From contig NZ_FSRB01000001.1 in NCBI RefSeq assembly GCF_900129635.1, positions 1,031,501 through 1,095,500 on the forward strand: a stretch of DNA of 64,000 bases, in the 5' to 3' direction. The DNA is from Singulisphaera sp. GP187 (lineage in GTDB: Bacteria; Planctomycetota; Planctomycetia; Isosphaerales; Isosphaeraceae). The translations under genes were made by a program, and so were the position numbers. This document shows positions 19,817-28,211 of this stretch, one piece after another; position 1 is the stretch's first letter; each line of letters begins with the position of its first letter. A model generated the notes under the pieces. That model was not told the DNA's origin. It ran no database searches and saw only the letters and a program-made list of their open reading frames with translations.

Positions 19817-20332
19817 TCATTTCTCGCCGATCGGATCCAAGGTCTCCAGCGGTTGGTTCGGCTTTCGCACCAGCTTTGCCGCCTTGGGAATGGTGTTTAA
19901 GACGTAGCTGAGATGATGGGCGCAATGCATGCAGTGAAACCGGGTCCATTCGCCACGACGGAGCGGCCCGAGCCTGGGATGGGACGGGAACGGGCCATTG
20001 CTCGAGGAGAATCGCTGGATCGCGACACGGAGCGTTTCCGCCTCGGTGGAGGCGACGAGGTTGCGGGGCGGCACCAGAGTCGGGTGAGCGGCGTGCTGCC
20101 CCTCGGGAAAGCGGCCCGATCGGAAGAAGCGGCGGTAGGCGATCCCTTGCAGTCGGGTCGGCTCCGAGGTGTCCGGTTCCCCCTCCATCGTGAGGTCGAT
20201 TCCCGCCCGAAGGTGATGGAGGATTTGTCCGAGTGACCACCGGCCGACCGTGGTATGGCCTTCGAGGAGGTGTTCCACGTCGGGCATGATGTCGTCGAGG
20301 CGGGCGAAGCTCAGGTCTCGTCGTTCGGACAT
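19817..20332 (-). CDS. DUF1569 (DinB-like) protein
   Basis: 171 residues. The His-containing helices typical of DUF1569/DinB are visible: GRWSLGQILHHLRAGID near 30-46 and WTRFHCMHCAHHLSYVL near 128-145. These could form a metal site. AGGAG lies 8 bases before ATG 20332. Members are often thought to be stress-related metal-dependent hydrolases or thiol transferases, but no reaction can be given. It has no coupled neighbour. Confidence 0.82.
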   Translation of the reverse strand: MSERRDLSFARLDDIMPDVEHLLEGHTTVGRWSLGQILHHLRAGIDLTMEGEPDTSEPTRLQGIAYRRFFRSGRFPEGQHAAHPTLVPPRNLVASTEAETLRVAIQRFSSSNGPFPSHPRLGPLRRGEWTRFHCMHCAHHLSYVLNTIPKAAKLVRKPNQPLETLDPIGEK

Positions 20333-20797
20333 TCAGTACGCTCCTTTGCTTCGGACAAGTCGACACGAACGGGGTCGACACGGGCCCACGCTGAGATTCC
20401 GTGGGCTGTGCGCCCCGTTGCCCTATGATACCGCAACTACGCCGGTGCGATCACCGACGCCTGGAGGGCACGTTGCCCTCGGGAAGGCCGTTAGGGAATC
20501 GAATCGCGATCTGCTACGTCGCGCTCCCGCCGCAGGAACGCGAACGGTTCGTGGGGCCAAGTCGTTTCGGCCCTGAATCGCGATTCCAGGGGCAACACGG
20601 CTCGGTCGGTGCGGATGAGGTCGTCGAGACCAAGCCATTTCGGGTCGACTTGAAGGAGTGGTCGGTGGAACCGCGAACCGAAGCGAGTGAGCCACGCCTT
20701 TGGGTCGATCCGACTTCCGGAGTCGCCACAGGCGGGAGAACTGGCGACCGAGCAGGGAGTGTGTCGTGAAATCAGGAACCCCTGAAATGCGATCCAC

Positions 20798-20845
20798 CAA
20801 AAAGGAAATGACCTTCCCTCCCGAAAAAAAGACGGGAGGGAAGGT
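20798..20845 (-). terminator. Intrinsic terminator downstream of tRNA-Ser
   Basis: A perfect 12-bp stem (20811-20822 with 20832-20843, CCTTCCCTCCCG) has an A-rich loop. On the minus strand it is followed by ATTTCCTTTTT. It lies about 130 bases downstream of tRNA-Ser. Confidence 0.75.
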
Positions 20846-20971
20846 CGTCACAAGCGTCTCATGATGGCCACTAGGTCGCGTTCTCGAGCGATCAGACGTT
20901 TCCGTTCGAGGCTCGATCTGGCGTCGACGGTTCGGTTCAGAACCCCCGGGATTGCTGGGCCGTTACGTTAG

Positions 20972-21058
20972 CGGAGAGGGAGGGATTCGAACCCTCGGTA
21001 CCTGTGACAGTACACAGCATTTCCAGTGCTGCACCTTCGGCCTCTCGGTCACCTCTCC
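20972..21058 (-). tRNA. tRNA-Ser (anticodon GGA)
   Basis: Read on the minus strand: acceptor GGAGAGG with CCTCTCC and discriminator G, anticodon stem CAGCA/TGCTG around loop CTGGAAA (anticodon GGA), a long class II variable arm (TGTACTGTCACAGGTAC), and T arm GAGGG-TTCGAAT-CCCTC. CCA is not encoded. The long extra arm confirms serine. Confidence 0.97.
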
Positions 21059-21088
21059 GTCATCTGCGGAACCCCGAGCCCAGAGTCT

Positions 21089-21113
21089 TTTGTCAGAACT
21101 TGGTTCTGACAAA
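21089..21113. repeat. Perfect 11-bp inverted repeat upstream of tRNA-Ser
   Basis: TTTGTCAGAAC and GTTCTGACAAA are separated by three bases. It lies about 30 bases upstream of the tRNA-Ser 5' end, in the tRNA promoter zone. It could be a terminator for transcription coming from the right or an operator; it has only a short T run. Confidence 0.6.
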
Positions 21114-21616
21114 CCCTCGCAGGCGATCGGTCTGCAAGCCAAACCCGAGGTGGTGCCTTTGGATTTGGTCCTTCAGCTCGTTGGGGTCCCCATCTTAACG
21201 GGAACTGCGATCCTCTTCCAGTCGGTTTCCCGGAACGAGGGTCGGATTCCTGGTTTGGAGGGGAGACGGTGCCGGTTCAACGCGAGTTCACGCGGGGTCG
21301 AAGGGGGAAAACCTCGCAGTGCTCGATCGCCGATACCCTAGGACCACAAAAGACTTATCGCGAAGGATCGGTCGCCTTCGAGACCCGGGAGCAGGGGGGG
21401 GCGAGGCGGAGCCGGGTGGGACCATGCCGACTTCGAGTCCACCCCGGTTGAGGCTCCGGGTCCGCCAGCGCCCCAACCGCTTTTGTTGGGAAGGACATTC
21501 CCTGGGATCGCGGGCGCCCTGCCCGCATCTTGATCCCCTACCGGATACTGAGGCCTATGCCGTCTAAAGAGTCTGTCGCGGAAGGCGAATCCCATCACAG
21601 GTTTTGATGATCTGCC

Positions 21617-21704
21617 GGGTGCCATGCGGTTCCGTACTCGGGACCCATGCGAGAATGCCTTGGTCTGGGGCGCACGGGTTCCGAGTACGGAACCCGTGGC
21701 ACCC
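21617..21704. repeat. Long inverted repeat (about 34-bp arms)
   Basis: Arms 21617-21651 and 21671-21704 are inverted copies with about five mismatches (GGGTGCCA..GGTTCCGTACTCGG.ACCC.TGCG), around a 19-base centre. Each arm can also fold alone, as in ACGGGTTCCG-AGTA-CGGAACCCGT. It lies just past the 3' end of the thioredoxin gene and has no U tract. It looks like a dispersed palindromic repeat or a small non-autonomous element. Confidence 0.7.
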
Positions 21705-21766
21705 AAACATCCTTCATTTCTCGGCCCAGCCTGACCGACCGAGACAGACTCTAAGCTTATGTGAGG

Positions 21767-22090
21767 TCAGGATACCCCTGCCGATTCCAGCAGCTTGCGG
21801 TAGGCCGACTCGGGCCGGAGGCCGACCAGGCGGCCGACTTCCCGGCCGTCGCGGAACGCGACAACGGTGGGGACGGCCGAGATCACCAGGCTGCCCGCCA
21901 GCTCCTGATTGGCTCCGGCATCGATCTTGAACACGCGGGCCCGACCGTCGTAGTCGGTGGCCAGGCGGTCGATGACCGGGGCGAGCTGGCGGCAAGGGCC
22001 GCAGTATTCGCCGTAGACGTCCAGCAGCACGGGCAAGGGAGAACCGAGGATTTCGGGTTCGTACTCGGATTGGTTGATTTCTTGGGTCAT
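21767..22090 (-). CDS. Thioredoxin-family protein
   Basis: 107 residues, the size of a single thioredoxin. The active site CGPC lies near residue 31 (DVYGEYCGPCRQLAP), and the cis-Pro loop SAVPTVVAF near 73. It has no signal peptide, so it reduces disulfides in the cytoplasm. A longer open frame exists upstream, but AAAGGA lies 8 bases before ATG 22090 and homology starts there; ATG 22093 one codon earlier is also possible. Confidence 0.92.
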   Translation of the reverse strand: MTQEINQSEYEPEILGSPLPVLLDVYGEYCGPCRQLAPVIDRLATDYDGRARVFKIDAGANQELAGSLVISAVPTVVAFRDGREVGRLVGLRPESAYRKLLESAGVS

Positions 22091-22326
22091 CATCCACGTC
22101 CTTTTGTCATGATTTGTTGTTGGCGAGCGGTCGAGCCGACCCTTCGCGACTGAGAAAAGAGGATCGCCGCTCACTCCTGAAGAGAATGCGAGAGCCGACG
22201 ATGTGAGTGGACAGGAGCCTGGGGGAATTTTCCTCGGTCGTGAGGTGGGCTGGCCGGCTTGTTGCTCTCCGATAGAATGCAACGCAGTGGGTGAACGCGG
22301 CGGATCGAGGTGGGGGGCACCTGACG

Positions 22327-22929
22327 ATGAGCCAGACCACCGAGGCAGGCGACCTTTTGAAGCGACTCCGGCTCGGTGACGACGCCGCTCGTGAATCGTT
22401 GATCGCCCTGGCTCAGAAACGGTTTGTGGCGCTCGCTCGCGCGATGCTCAGACGCTATCCTCATGTGGGACGTTGGGAGCAGACGGACGACTTGCTTCAG
22501 GCGGCGCTCTTGCGGCTCCACCGCAGCCTCGCCGAGGTCCGACCCGAGGGGGTGGCTCACTTCGATCATCTCGCCGCGTCCCAGATTCGTCGCGAATTGC
22601 TCGACCTCGCACGCCGCGATTTTGGGCCCGAGGGAGAAGGCGCCCATCACCACACGGATGGGGTCGACCCTGGTTCTCGGCTGGCCCGGATCGAGGGGGG
22701 AGCGGAGCGACCCGAGACGCTCGACGGCTGGGCGGCCTTTCACGAAGCGGTGAACCGGCTGCCCGAGCCGGAACGGCAGGTTATGGATCGGGTCTGGTAT
22801 CAGGGCATGAGCCACGCTCAGGCCGCCGCTGCGCTTGGGGTGGCGACCAAAACGGTACAACGGCGGTGGGCCTCCGCGCGGCTCCTGATTCGCGATGCCC
22901 TTCAGAGTGAATCTCCCGATGCGGAATGA
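22327..22929 (+). CDS. ECF-type RNA polymerase sigma factor
   Basis: 200 residues. Sigma region 2 covers WEQTDDLLQAALLRLHRSL and region 4 covers HEAVNRLPEPERQVMDRVW through the helix-turn-helix MSHAQAAAALGVATKTVQRRW. The spacer DPGSRLARIEGGAERPE is as in planctomycete ECF groups linked to kinases. ATG 22327 with GAGGTGGGGGG about 8-12 bases upstream is chosen; ATG 22291 would add 12 residues. Its stop overlaps the start of the kinase (ATGA), so the two are translated together and probably form a signalling pair. Confidence 0.92.
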   Translation: MSQTTEAGDLLKRLRLGDDAARESLIALAQKRFVALARAMLRRYPHVGRWEQTDDLLQAALLRLHRSLAEVRPEGVAHFDHLAASQIRRELLDLARRDFGPEGEGAHHHTDGVDPGSRLARIEGGAERPETLDGWAAFHEAVNRLPEPERQVMDRVWYQGMSHAQAAAALGVATKTVQRRWASARLLIRDALQSESPDAE

Positions 22930-23999
22930 GGGACAAGACGATGGAAACCGACCGGGAGAAAATCCTCGACCTGATCGTGCGCTGGGAGGAGGCCAAGGCC
23001 CAGGGCGATGCCCCCGCGCTCGATGAAGTGTGTCGCGATTGCCCGCAACTCCTCACCGGGTTCCGCCGGGAGGTTGCGAAACTCGAGCAGGTGGATTGGC
23101 TGAACGGTGTCATCGAGACCGGAACCCCGATCTCGGTCTCGGAGTCCGGAGCCGGAACTTTGTCCGCCCCCGACGACTCCAGTCTGCCGCGATTGCTGGC
23201 CGACCGCTATCGGCTCGACTCCTTGGTGGGGGAGGGGGGCTTCGGGCGGGTCTACCGGGGGTTCGATACCTGGCTCGAACGCCTTGTCGCCGTGAAAATC
23301 CCGAGAGTGGACCGGCCTGTCAGTTCGGGGGAGGTGGACCAGTGCCGGATCGAAGCACGCAAAGTCGCACAGCTTCGGCACCCGAACCTGGTTCCGGTGC
23401 ATGACGTCGGCCGCGACGGGGCTTCGTGCTTCATTGTCGGCGACTGGATCGAGGGGACCAACCTTGCGCTCTGGATCAAGAAGACGGCCCACCCGGACCA
23501 CGAGGTGTCGGCCCGAATCGTGGCCGACGTGGCCGACGCCCTCGACCATGCGCATCGCGCGGGGTTCGTCCATCGCGACATCAAGCCGGCGAATATCTTG
23601 ATCGACCTGCAAGGCAAGGCGTATCTGACCGACTTCGGGATCGCCGTCCTTGAGGAGGATCTCCAAAAGCACCAGGGCGGTGTCGGTACGCTCCCCTACA
23701 TGGCCCCCGAGCAACTGACCGAAGCGTTAGGACCGATCGATCACCGGGCGGATCTCTACGGCCTCGGTGTGGTCTTGTTCGAGCTGCTGACCGGTCGCCG
23801 TCCGTTCGCGGCCGGCACCGCGATCGAGCTGCGCGAGCAGATCATCCGTCAAGCTCCCCCATCACTTCGGGCGATCGACGAGTCTGTTTCGGAGCGATTG
23901 GAGCAGGTCTGTCTGCGTGCACTTGCCAAGCGAGCCGACGACCGCTATCCCCGGGCCGACCTTCTGGCGGCGGAGCTTCGAGCCGCCCTTGGGGCTTGA
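22926..23999 (+). CDS. Ser/Thr protein kinase (Hanks type)
   Basis: 357 residues. A helical N-terminal region (about 1-80, RWEEAKAQGDAPALDEVCRD) typical of planctomycete kinases precedes the catalytic domain: GEGGFGRVY, VAVKI (ATP lysine), HRDIKPANI (catalytic loop), DFG, and PYMAPEQL. All catalytic residues are present. There is no membrane helix or sensor after the kinase domain, which is unusual because most planctomycete kinases carry one. The start overlaps the sigma stop by 4 bases. Likely role: phosphorylating the sigma factor or a partner. Confidence 0.94.
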   Translation: MRDKTMETDREKILDLIVRWEEAKAQGDAPALDEVCRDCPQLLTGFRREVAKLEQVDWLNGVIETGTPISVSESGAGTLSAPDDSSLPRLLADRYRLDSLVGEGGFGRVYRGFDTWLERLVAVKIPRVDRPVSSGEVDQCRIEARKVAQLRHPNLVPVHDVGRDGASCFIVGDWIEGTNLALWIKKTAHPDHEVSARIVADVADALDHAHRAGFVHRDIKPANILIDLQGKAYLTDFGIAVLEEDLQKHQGGVGTLPYMAPEQLTEALGPIDHRADLYGLGVVLFELLTGRRPFAAGTAIELREQIIRQAPPSLRAIDESVSERLEQVCLRALAKRADDRYPRADLLAAELRAALGA

Positions 24000-24168
24000 A
24001 TCCGTCTTTCCGAGGGAAGACCCCCGGCGTGTGTCCTGATCGGCCGGCCGATTCCCAGCGGGCTGGCGAGAGATCGTTGCTTCAAGAGTCGCCCGGCCGG
24101 CCCGGCCGGAATCCTTTCCATCGGGCCGCCCATGGCAGCATTGTGACGGGCCACTCACTCAAGAACAG

Positions 24169-24360
24169 GCCGGGAATCAGTTCCTCGGGGGGCCGGGACA
24201 ACTTGTTGTGTGGTTGGTGTAGCCACAAGAGCTCCGGGACACGACCAAGGCATCGATCGAACGGCCTGAGCGAGCGGAACGCCACTTGTCGCTCCGCGAC
24301 CACGGACAACAAAGTTGTCCGGGTCATCCAGTTCATGAACCGGGAGGTGATTCCCGGCTG
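24169..24360. repeat. Long imperfect inverted repeat
   Basis: Left arm GGCCGGGAATCA...CCGGGACAACTTGTTGTG (24170-24212) pairs with right arm CACGGACAACAAAGTTGTCCGG...TGATTCCCGGC (24300-24360). The inner about 85 bases hold shorter inverted pieces. It fills most of the gap between the convergent kinase and exported-protein genes. There are no open frames; it may be a small non-autonomous element or a structured transcript end. Confidence 0.55.
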
Positions 24361-24365
24361 ATTCC

Positions 24366-24791
24366 TCAGTCCGTTTTGTTGTCGTCTTTCGCTTTCGACG
24401 ACTTGGCGGAAGCCTTGGCTTTGGCTGCGTCCGCCGCCGAGCGGCGACGGCTTTCGAGCGATTTCTTCTGCGCATCGTCCAGCAAAGTTTCACACTCATC
24501 AACCATCTTGGTGTTTGCTTCAGCAAGTTCTTTTTTGAGTTCTTCAATTCTCGATTGGTGCTTCGCCACGACCTGATAGATCGAGTCCTTCTGCTCACGC
24601 GAGAGGCCGATTTGTCCAAAATAAGGGGGAACTCGGCGCATCGATGCGGTGGTAGGCTTGGTCGCGGGGGCTTCGGTCTTCGAGGTCGAGGTCGAGGGAG
24701 ACGCCTCTTGTGCCGTTGCCGGGATCATGCCCAAGAATAAGATCGAGACGACGCTCAGTCCAACCGTGACCAATCGAGACGATAAGATCAT
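24366..24791 (-). CDS. Exported helical protein, unknown
   Basis: 141 residues. A signal peptide (MILSSRLVTVGLSVVSILFLG...ATAQE) precedes a Ser/Thr/Pro linker and a helical domain (LSREQKDSIYQVVAKHQSRI, AEANTKMVDECETLLDDAQKK) that resembles Spy/LTxxQ-type periplasmic helical proteins, then an Ala/Lys/Ser-rich tail. AAGGGGGAC precedes ATG 24791. Probably periplasmic. The family link is tentative. Confidence 0.78.
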   Translation of the reverse strand: MILSSRLVTVGLSVVSILFLGMIPATAQEASPSTSTSKTEAPATKPTTASMRRVPPYFGQIGLSREQKDSIYQVVAKHQSRIEELKKELAEANTKMVDECETLLDDAQKKSLESRRRSAADAAKAKASAKSSKAKDDNKTD

Positions 24792-25250
24792 CGCTTGTCC
24801 CCCTTTTCGTGATGGTAACAGAAATCGAACGTGAGAACGTTTTGAACTTACGCCGTGTGTGGCAGTTTGTCCAGTGGTAATTTTTTCACGTGTCGTGAGT
24901 TCAACGTCTGTTGGTGTTGACGGTCTCAAGTGGAGATTGCTTCACCTCCGCACCAAGGCTGTCGGGGGAGCCTTCCGTGAATCAGCCCGTTCGAATGGGT
25001 TCGAGCCGGCGCGATGCGATATCCGTCGCAATCACGCGTTTCAAGCGGTTGGTTGACGTTGGGGATCGACCGAATGGGGTCAAGCGCGAGTCGCTACGGT
25101 CAGCGTCGGCTTGGGATGGGGGAAGCGACTTGCAGACCCTCGGAACCCCGCAAGGATCGCGAGCGACCGACGGGAATCATGAGGAGAGAGGGGGGGCGTT
25201 GGCCTGTGGGGCAGGAGGTGGATGAGTCTTTCGGCGGATCTTCGACCGCT
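24792..25250. other. Intergenic region
   Basis: About 460 bases upstream of the exported helical protein and downstream of the DUF1559 gene, which is transcribed in the same direction. The first 130 bases are AT-richer and should hold the promoter of the exported-protein gene. I see no gene. Confidence 0.4.
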
Positions 25251-25292
25251 AAAGAAAAGAAAGGGAGAAGCCCGGTCCAGGCTTCTCCCTTT
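25251..25292 (-). terminator. Intrinsic terminator of the DUF1559 gene
   Basis: A perfect 13-bp stem (25260-25272 with 25280-25292, AAAGGGAGAAGCC) begins 14 bases after the stop codon on the minus strand and is followed there by a T-rich run TCTTTTCTTT. Confidence 0.88.
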
Positions 25293-25306
25293 CGCGAAGC
25301 CTTGGC

Positions 25307-26371
25307 TCAGTAAGCGTCGGCGGAGATGACCTCGCCGTTCGCCTTGGTGCCGAGGGCCCACCAGGTTTGCCAGGCGACCGAATTCTTGATGAATTTGACG
25401 GAGCCATCGGCCATGGCCGTGTTCACGCCGCCGGAGTGGGCGCTCGTTGCCAGGTTATAGTGGGCATGCTGGGCCTGGGCACAGCAGTCCGTGCGACATG
25501 CCACCCACTTCGCCCCGTTCGGGGGGATGACGGTGTTGAACATCGAGTAGCCCAATGCACCGATGCCCCAGCTGGAGCCGCGGGAGTTTCTGTTGCCCCC
25601 TACCGGTCCGGATTGGAAGTCTGTGTCGCAGGAGGCCATGTCGGTCTTGATCTGAGTGAGCATTCCCGTGATGTCAATCTGACCACTCGCGAGTTGACTG
25701 CTCCCCTGGGCTGCGTTGCCCTCTCGGCCTGGCCCCGGGATCGGGTTGCCGACCAGGGATTCGGAGTAAGCGATCGTGTTCGAAGTTCCGTCCTTGACCT
25801 CCGCGATTGAGGTGGAGGACTGGTTGCCGAACATCCCCGTGGTGGACTTGAGATTGGAGTTACAGCAGTTGATCGTGGTTGTGCCCTGGCTCGCCCCGTA
25901 GCTGTTGTAGTTGACCTTTCCCGCATTGCCGTCGGAGGGGCAGAGGAAGGACGCAATCTTCGCATTGAACGCGGTGGAATTAATGTTGCCACCTTCGGTC
26001 CCCGGTCGCGGGGCGAAGTTGTAGTTGATGGCGGAATAGATCGCCTGCTGTTCCATGTATGGCAGGAGCGCGGCCTGGGCACTCCAGGCGTCCCAGGTGG
26101 GGCCGGGATTGCCGTTGGCGTCGCCATAGGTGAATGATTGCGGGGAGCTGGACGGGTTGAGCGACCCTCCCATGGGGAAGGCGTTCAGTGACGAATGGTA
26201 GTTATGGAGTGCCAGGCCGATCTGCTTCAGGTTGTTGATGCACTGCGACCGGCGCGCGGCCTCGCGGGCCGCTTGAACGGCCGGCAGCAGGAGTGCGATG
26301 AGCACAGCGATGATTGCAATGACAACCAGGAGTTCGATGAGCGTGAACCCGCGTCTCAAGGTACCTCTCAT
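25307..26371 (-). CDS. DUF1559 pseudopilin-like exported protein
   Basis: 354 residues. It has a type IV pilin-like prepilin start ([20 protein letters not shown]) with cleavage after Gly and methylation of Phe expected, followed by the conserved [16 protein letters not shown] and ending in the H-x9-DG motif ([16 protein letters not shown]). Several Cys pairs in the outer head suggest disulfides. DUF1559 genes occur in dozens to hundreds of copies in planctomycetes; the role is unknown, probably surface or envelope. It follows a small lipoprotein gene on the same strand. Confidence 0.95.
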   Translation of the reverse strand: MRGTLRRGFTLIELLVVIAIIAVLIALLLPAVQAAREAARRSQCINNLKQIGLALHNYHSSLNAFPMGGSLNPSSSPQSFTYGDANGNPGPTWDAWSAQAALLPYMEQQAIYSAINYNFAPRPGTEGGNINSTAFNAKIASFLCPSDGNAGKVNYNSYGASQGTTTINCCNSNLKSTTGMFGNQSSTSIAEVKDGTSNTIAYSESLVGNPIPGPGREGNAAQGSSQLASGQIDITGMLTQIKTDMASCDTDFQSGPVGGNRNSRGSSWGIGALGYSMFNTVIPPNGAKWVACRTDCCAQAQHAHYNLATSAHSGGVNTAMADGSVKFIKNSVAWQTWWALGTKANGEVISADAY

Positions 26372-26559
26372 ACACGGCCTCCCATCATTCGACAGATTTT
26401 TGAATCACAGGGAAAAAACGCAGTCCTCACACGAGGACCGAATTAAGGACGATCGAACCACTTGTCGCCGTGGAATGTTGCTCGCGTTGAGGTCATCGAC
26501 CGAGCCACGGGGGAGGAATCGAGGAAGTCATCCCAACACGATTGCCGCGAGTATGATCC

Positions 26560-26766
26560 CTATTTTCGCTTTGGCTTGCCTTGGGTCTTCATGAAATCGA
26601 TCTGAGCCTGGTCCCCGGCCTTTTGTGCGGCCGGATACTCGGTTTGTGGCGCGGTTTTCTCCGCGCTGTCTCCGCAGCCCGACAAGCTGGCCGAAGCCGC
26701 GGCGACCAGCATCATCACCAGGGTCAACACGCTCCATCGAGCCATGTTTGAATGCAGCTTCACCAT
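26560..26766 (-). CDS. Small lipoprotein
   Basis: 68 residues. A signal segment is followed by the lipobox LSGC near residue 31 and a short polar mature part of about 38 residues (GDSAEKTAPQTEYPAAQKAG) ending in a basic tail. GGAG lies 10 bases before ATG 26766; an internal Met at residue 8 has no ribosome site. Such small lipoproteins often sit next to DUF1559 genes in planctomycetes. The two are 188 bases apart and could be co-transcribed. Confidence 0.82.
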   Translation of the reverse strand: MVKLHSNMARWSVLTLVMMLVAAASASLSGCGDSAEKTAPQTEYPAAQKAGDQAQIDFMKTQGKPKRK

Positions 26767-27235
26767 GACAGCCTACTCCGATTTTTTTCGTTGTACGATT
26801 GGGAGAATTTCACCAGGGGGGATGGAACTTGAAGCTACTTAAAGGGTGACCGGATTGCAATGATACGGTTCATAACGCTACGAGCGATTATCGGTGTTCT
26901 GATTTGAGTCCATGCGTAAAGTGCCGCGAATTGAGCCGGAGTTCGCTCGCGGGAATCCCGTGTTTGTCGGATTGAAGTCTTTGGGCGTGATGGTGAGCGA
27001 TCGCTCAGGATTGCGCAGAAGGAAATGCCGGGCCGAACGAATCACTCTTCTGGAATCGAAACGGGTTTCGGTCGAGTCTCGATACCGATCCCCTTGGGGT
27101 TGGGGACTTTACCGTGGGCTGTCCGGGCGTTACGATGCCCTCAGCCGAACGCATTGACGTTGGGGCGAACCACGCGGCGAGTGACCGTAGGGAGCTTTGT
27201 TCGTTCGCGACGTCCGGTTCTGGAGATCTTCCCAC

Positions 27236-28075
27236 ATGGCCTCGGACCCGAAAGCGGCATCCACGCCCCCCAACACGGTGGTCAAGCATCGTGACCAGGG
27301 GATACGAATTTTCACTTACCCGAAACTTATTTTCATCTTCCCGACCATGATCGTGGCCTTGATCTGCGCGATCGGGATGAAGTTGGTCGGGGACCAGACC
27401 ACCGACCCGATCAAGGTCGAGAAAGCGGAAGTGGCGGCCAAAGAGGCCGCGGGAGAGTCGGTGGCGGTTCCGGCCCCCGTGACGTTGAAGCACGAACGGT
27501 TCATGACCTCGCAGAACTTGCTGGGGGTTCTCTTCCTGGGGGTCTTCGCCTTCAACCTGGTGATCATGGCGATCGACTTCCCGCGATTCACGGTCGTTGC
27601 GATCGTGCTCTTGGTCCTACTCGGGCTCTTCTTCTTACTCTGGATCGCCGCCTACTTTGATGCCGACCTGCTCAAACCGGCTCGGGTCCTGGTGGGCGGA
27701 ATCTACGTGGTCGCGAACTCCGGCTTCTATTTCATGGTCGCCGCGATCCTCGCGATCAACTTCGCGATCATCTACGTGACGCGCTACCTGGACTACTGGG
27801 AAATCTTGCCCAACGAAATCCTGCATCACCACGGTCCGCTCAGCGACCTGGAGCGCTATCCGACGTTGAACCTTAAGTTCGACAAAGAGATTCCCGACAT
27901 CTTCGAGTTTCTCTTCTTGGGGGCGGGCAAGCTCGTCCTGCACGTGACCGAGGAACGCAAAGCGATCGTGATGGAAAACGTGCTCTTCATCAACGCGAAA
28001 GAGGAAGGGCTCAAGCGGATGATGAGCCGGCTCGAGGTGCGCGTCACGACCGACCAGGAAGTGGCCCAGCCCTGA
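27236..28075 (+). CDS. Multi-helix membrane protein, unknown
   Basis: 279 residues, not recognised by name. One helix near the start (YPKLIFIFPTMIVALICAIGM) is followed by an outer loop of about 50 residues (VEKAEVAAKEAAGESVAVPA), then three or four more helices (GVLFLGVFAFNLVIMA, VAIVLLVLLGLFFLLW, FYFMVAAILAINFAIIY) and a soluble C-terminal domain of about 90 residues starting YLDYWEILPNEILHHHGPLSD. ATG 27236 has GGAG about 11 bases upstream; the frame opens 13 codons earlier without a ribosome site. It appears planctomycete-specific. Confidence 0.8.
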   Translation: MASDPKAASTPPNTVVKHRDQGIRIFTYPKLIFIFPTMIVALICAIGMKLVGDQTTDPIKVEKAEVAAKEAAGESVAVPAPVTLKHERFMTSQNLLGVLFLGVFAFNLVIMAIDFPRFTVVAIVLLVLLGLFFLLWIAAYFDADLLKPARVLVGGIYVVANSGFYFMVAAILAINFAIIYVTRYLDYWEILPNEILHHHGPLSDLERYPTLNLKFDKEIPDIFEFLFLGAGKLVLHVTEERKAIVMENVLFINAKEEGLKRMMSRLEVRVTTDQEVAQP

Positions 28076-28144
28076 GCGGAATCGAGTGCGGTGCAACGGC
28101 GGCCATCCGGCTTGAGGTCGGATGGTCGGATCGGGTCGGGAATG

Positions 28145-28174
28145 AAAAAACCCGGCTCCCGCAAGGGAGCCGGG
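28145..28174. terminator. Bidirectional terminator hairpin
   Basis: CCCGGCTCCC and GGGAGCCGGG around a GCAA tetraloop, preceded by AAAAAA on the plus strand. This gives a U tract for the leftward transcript; it separates the convergent membrane-protein and acyltransferase genes. Confidence 0.8.
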
Positions 28175-28211
28175 TCAATGCGATCCGGATTTGAGAGTGG
28201 TGGAACTCGCG

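Noticed and set aside
20423..20851. 142-codon leftward frame between tRNA-Ser and the DUF1569 gene
   Set aside because: It starts inside the terminator hairpin, has no ribosome site and no family-like sequence.
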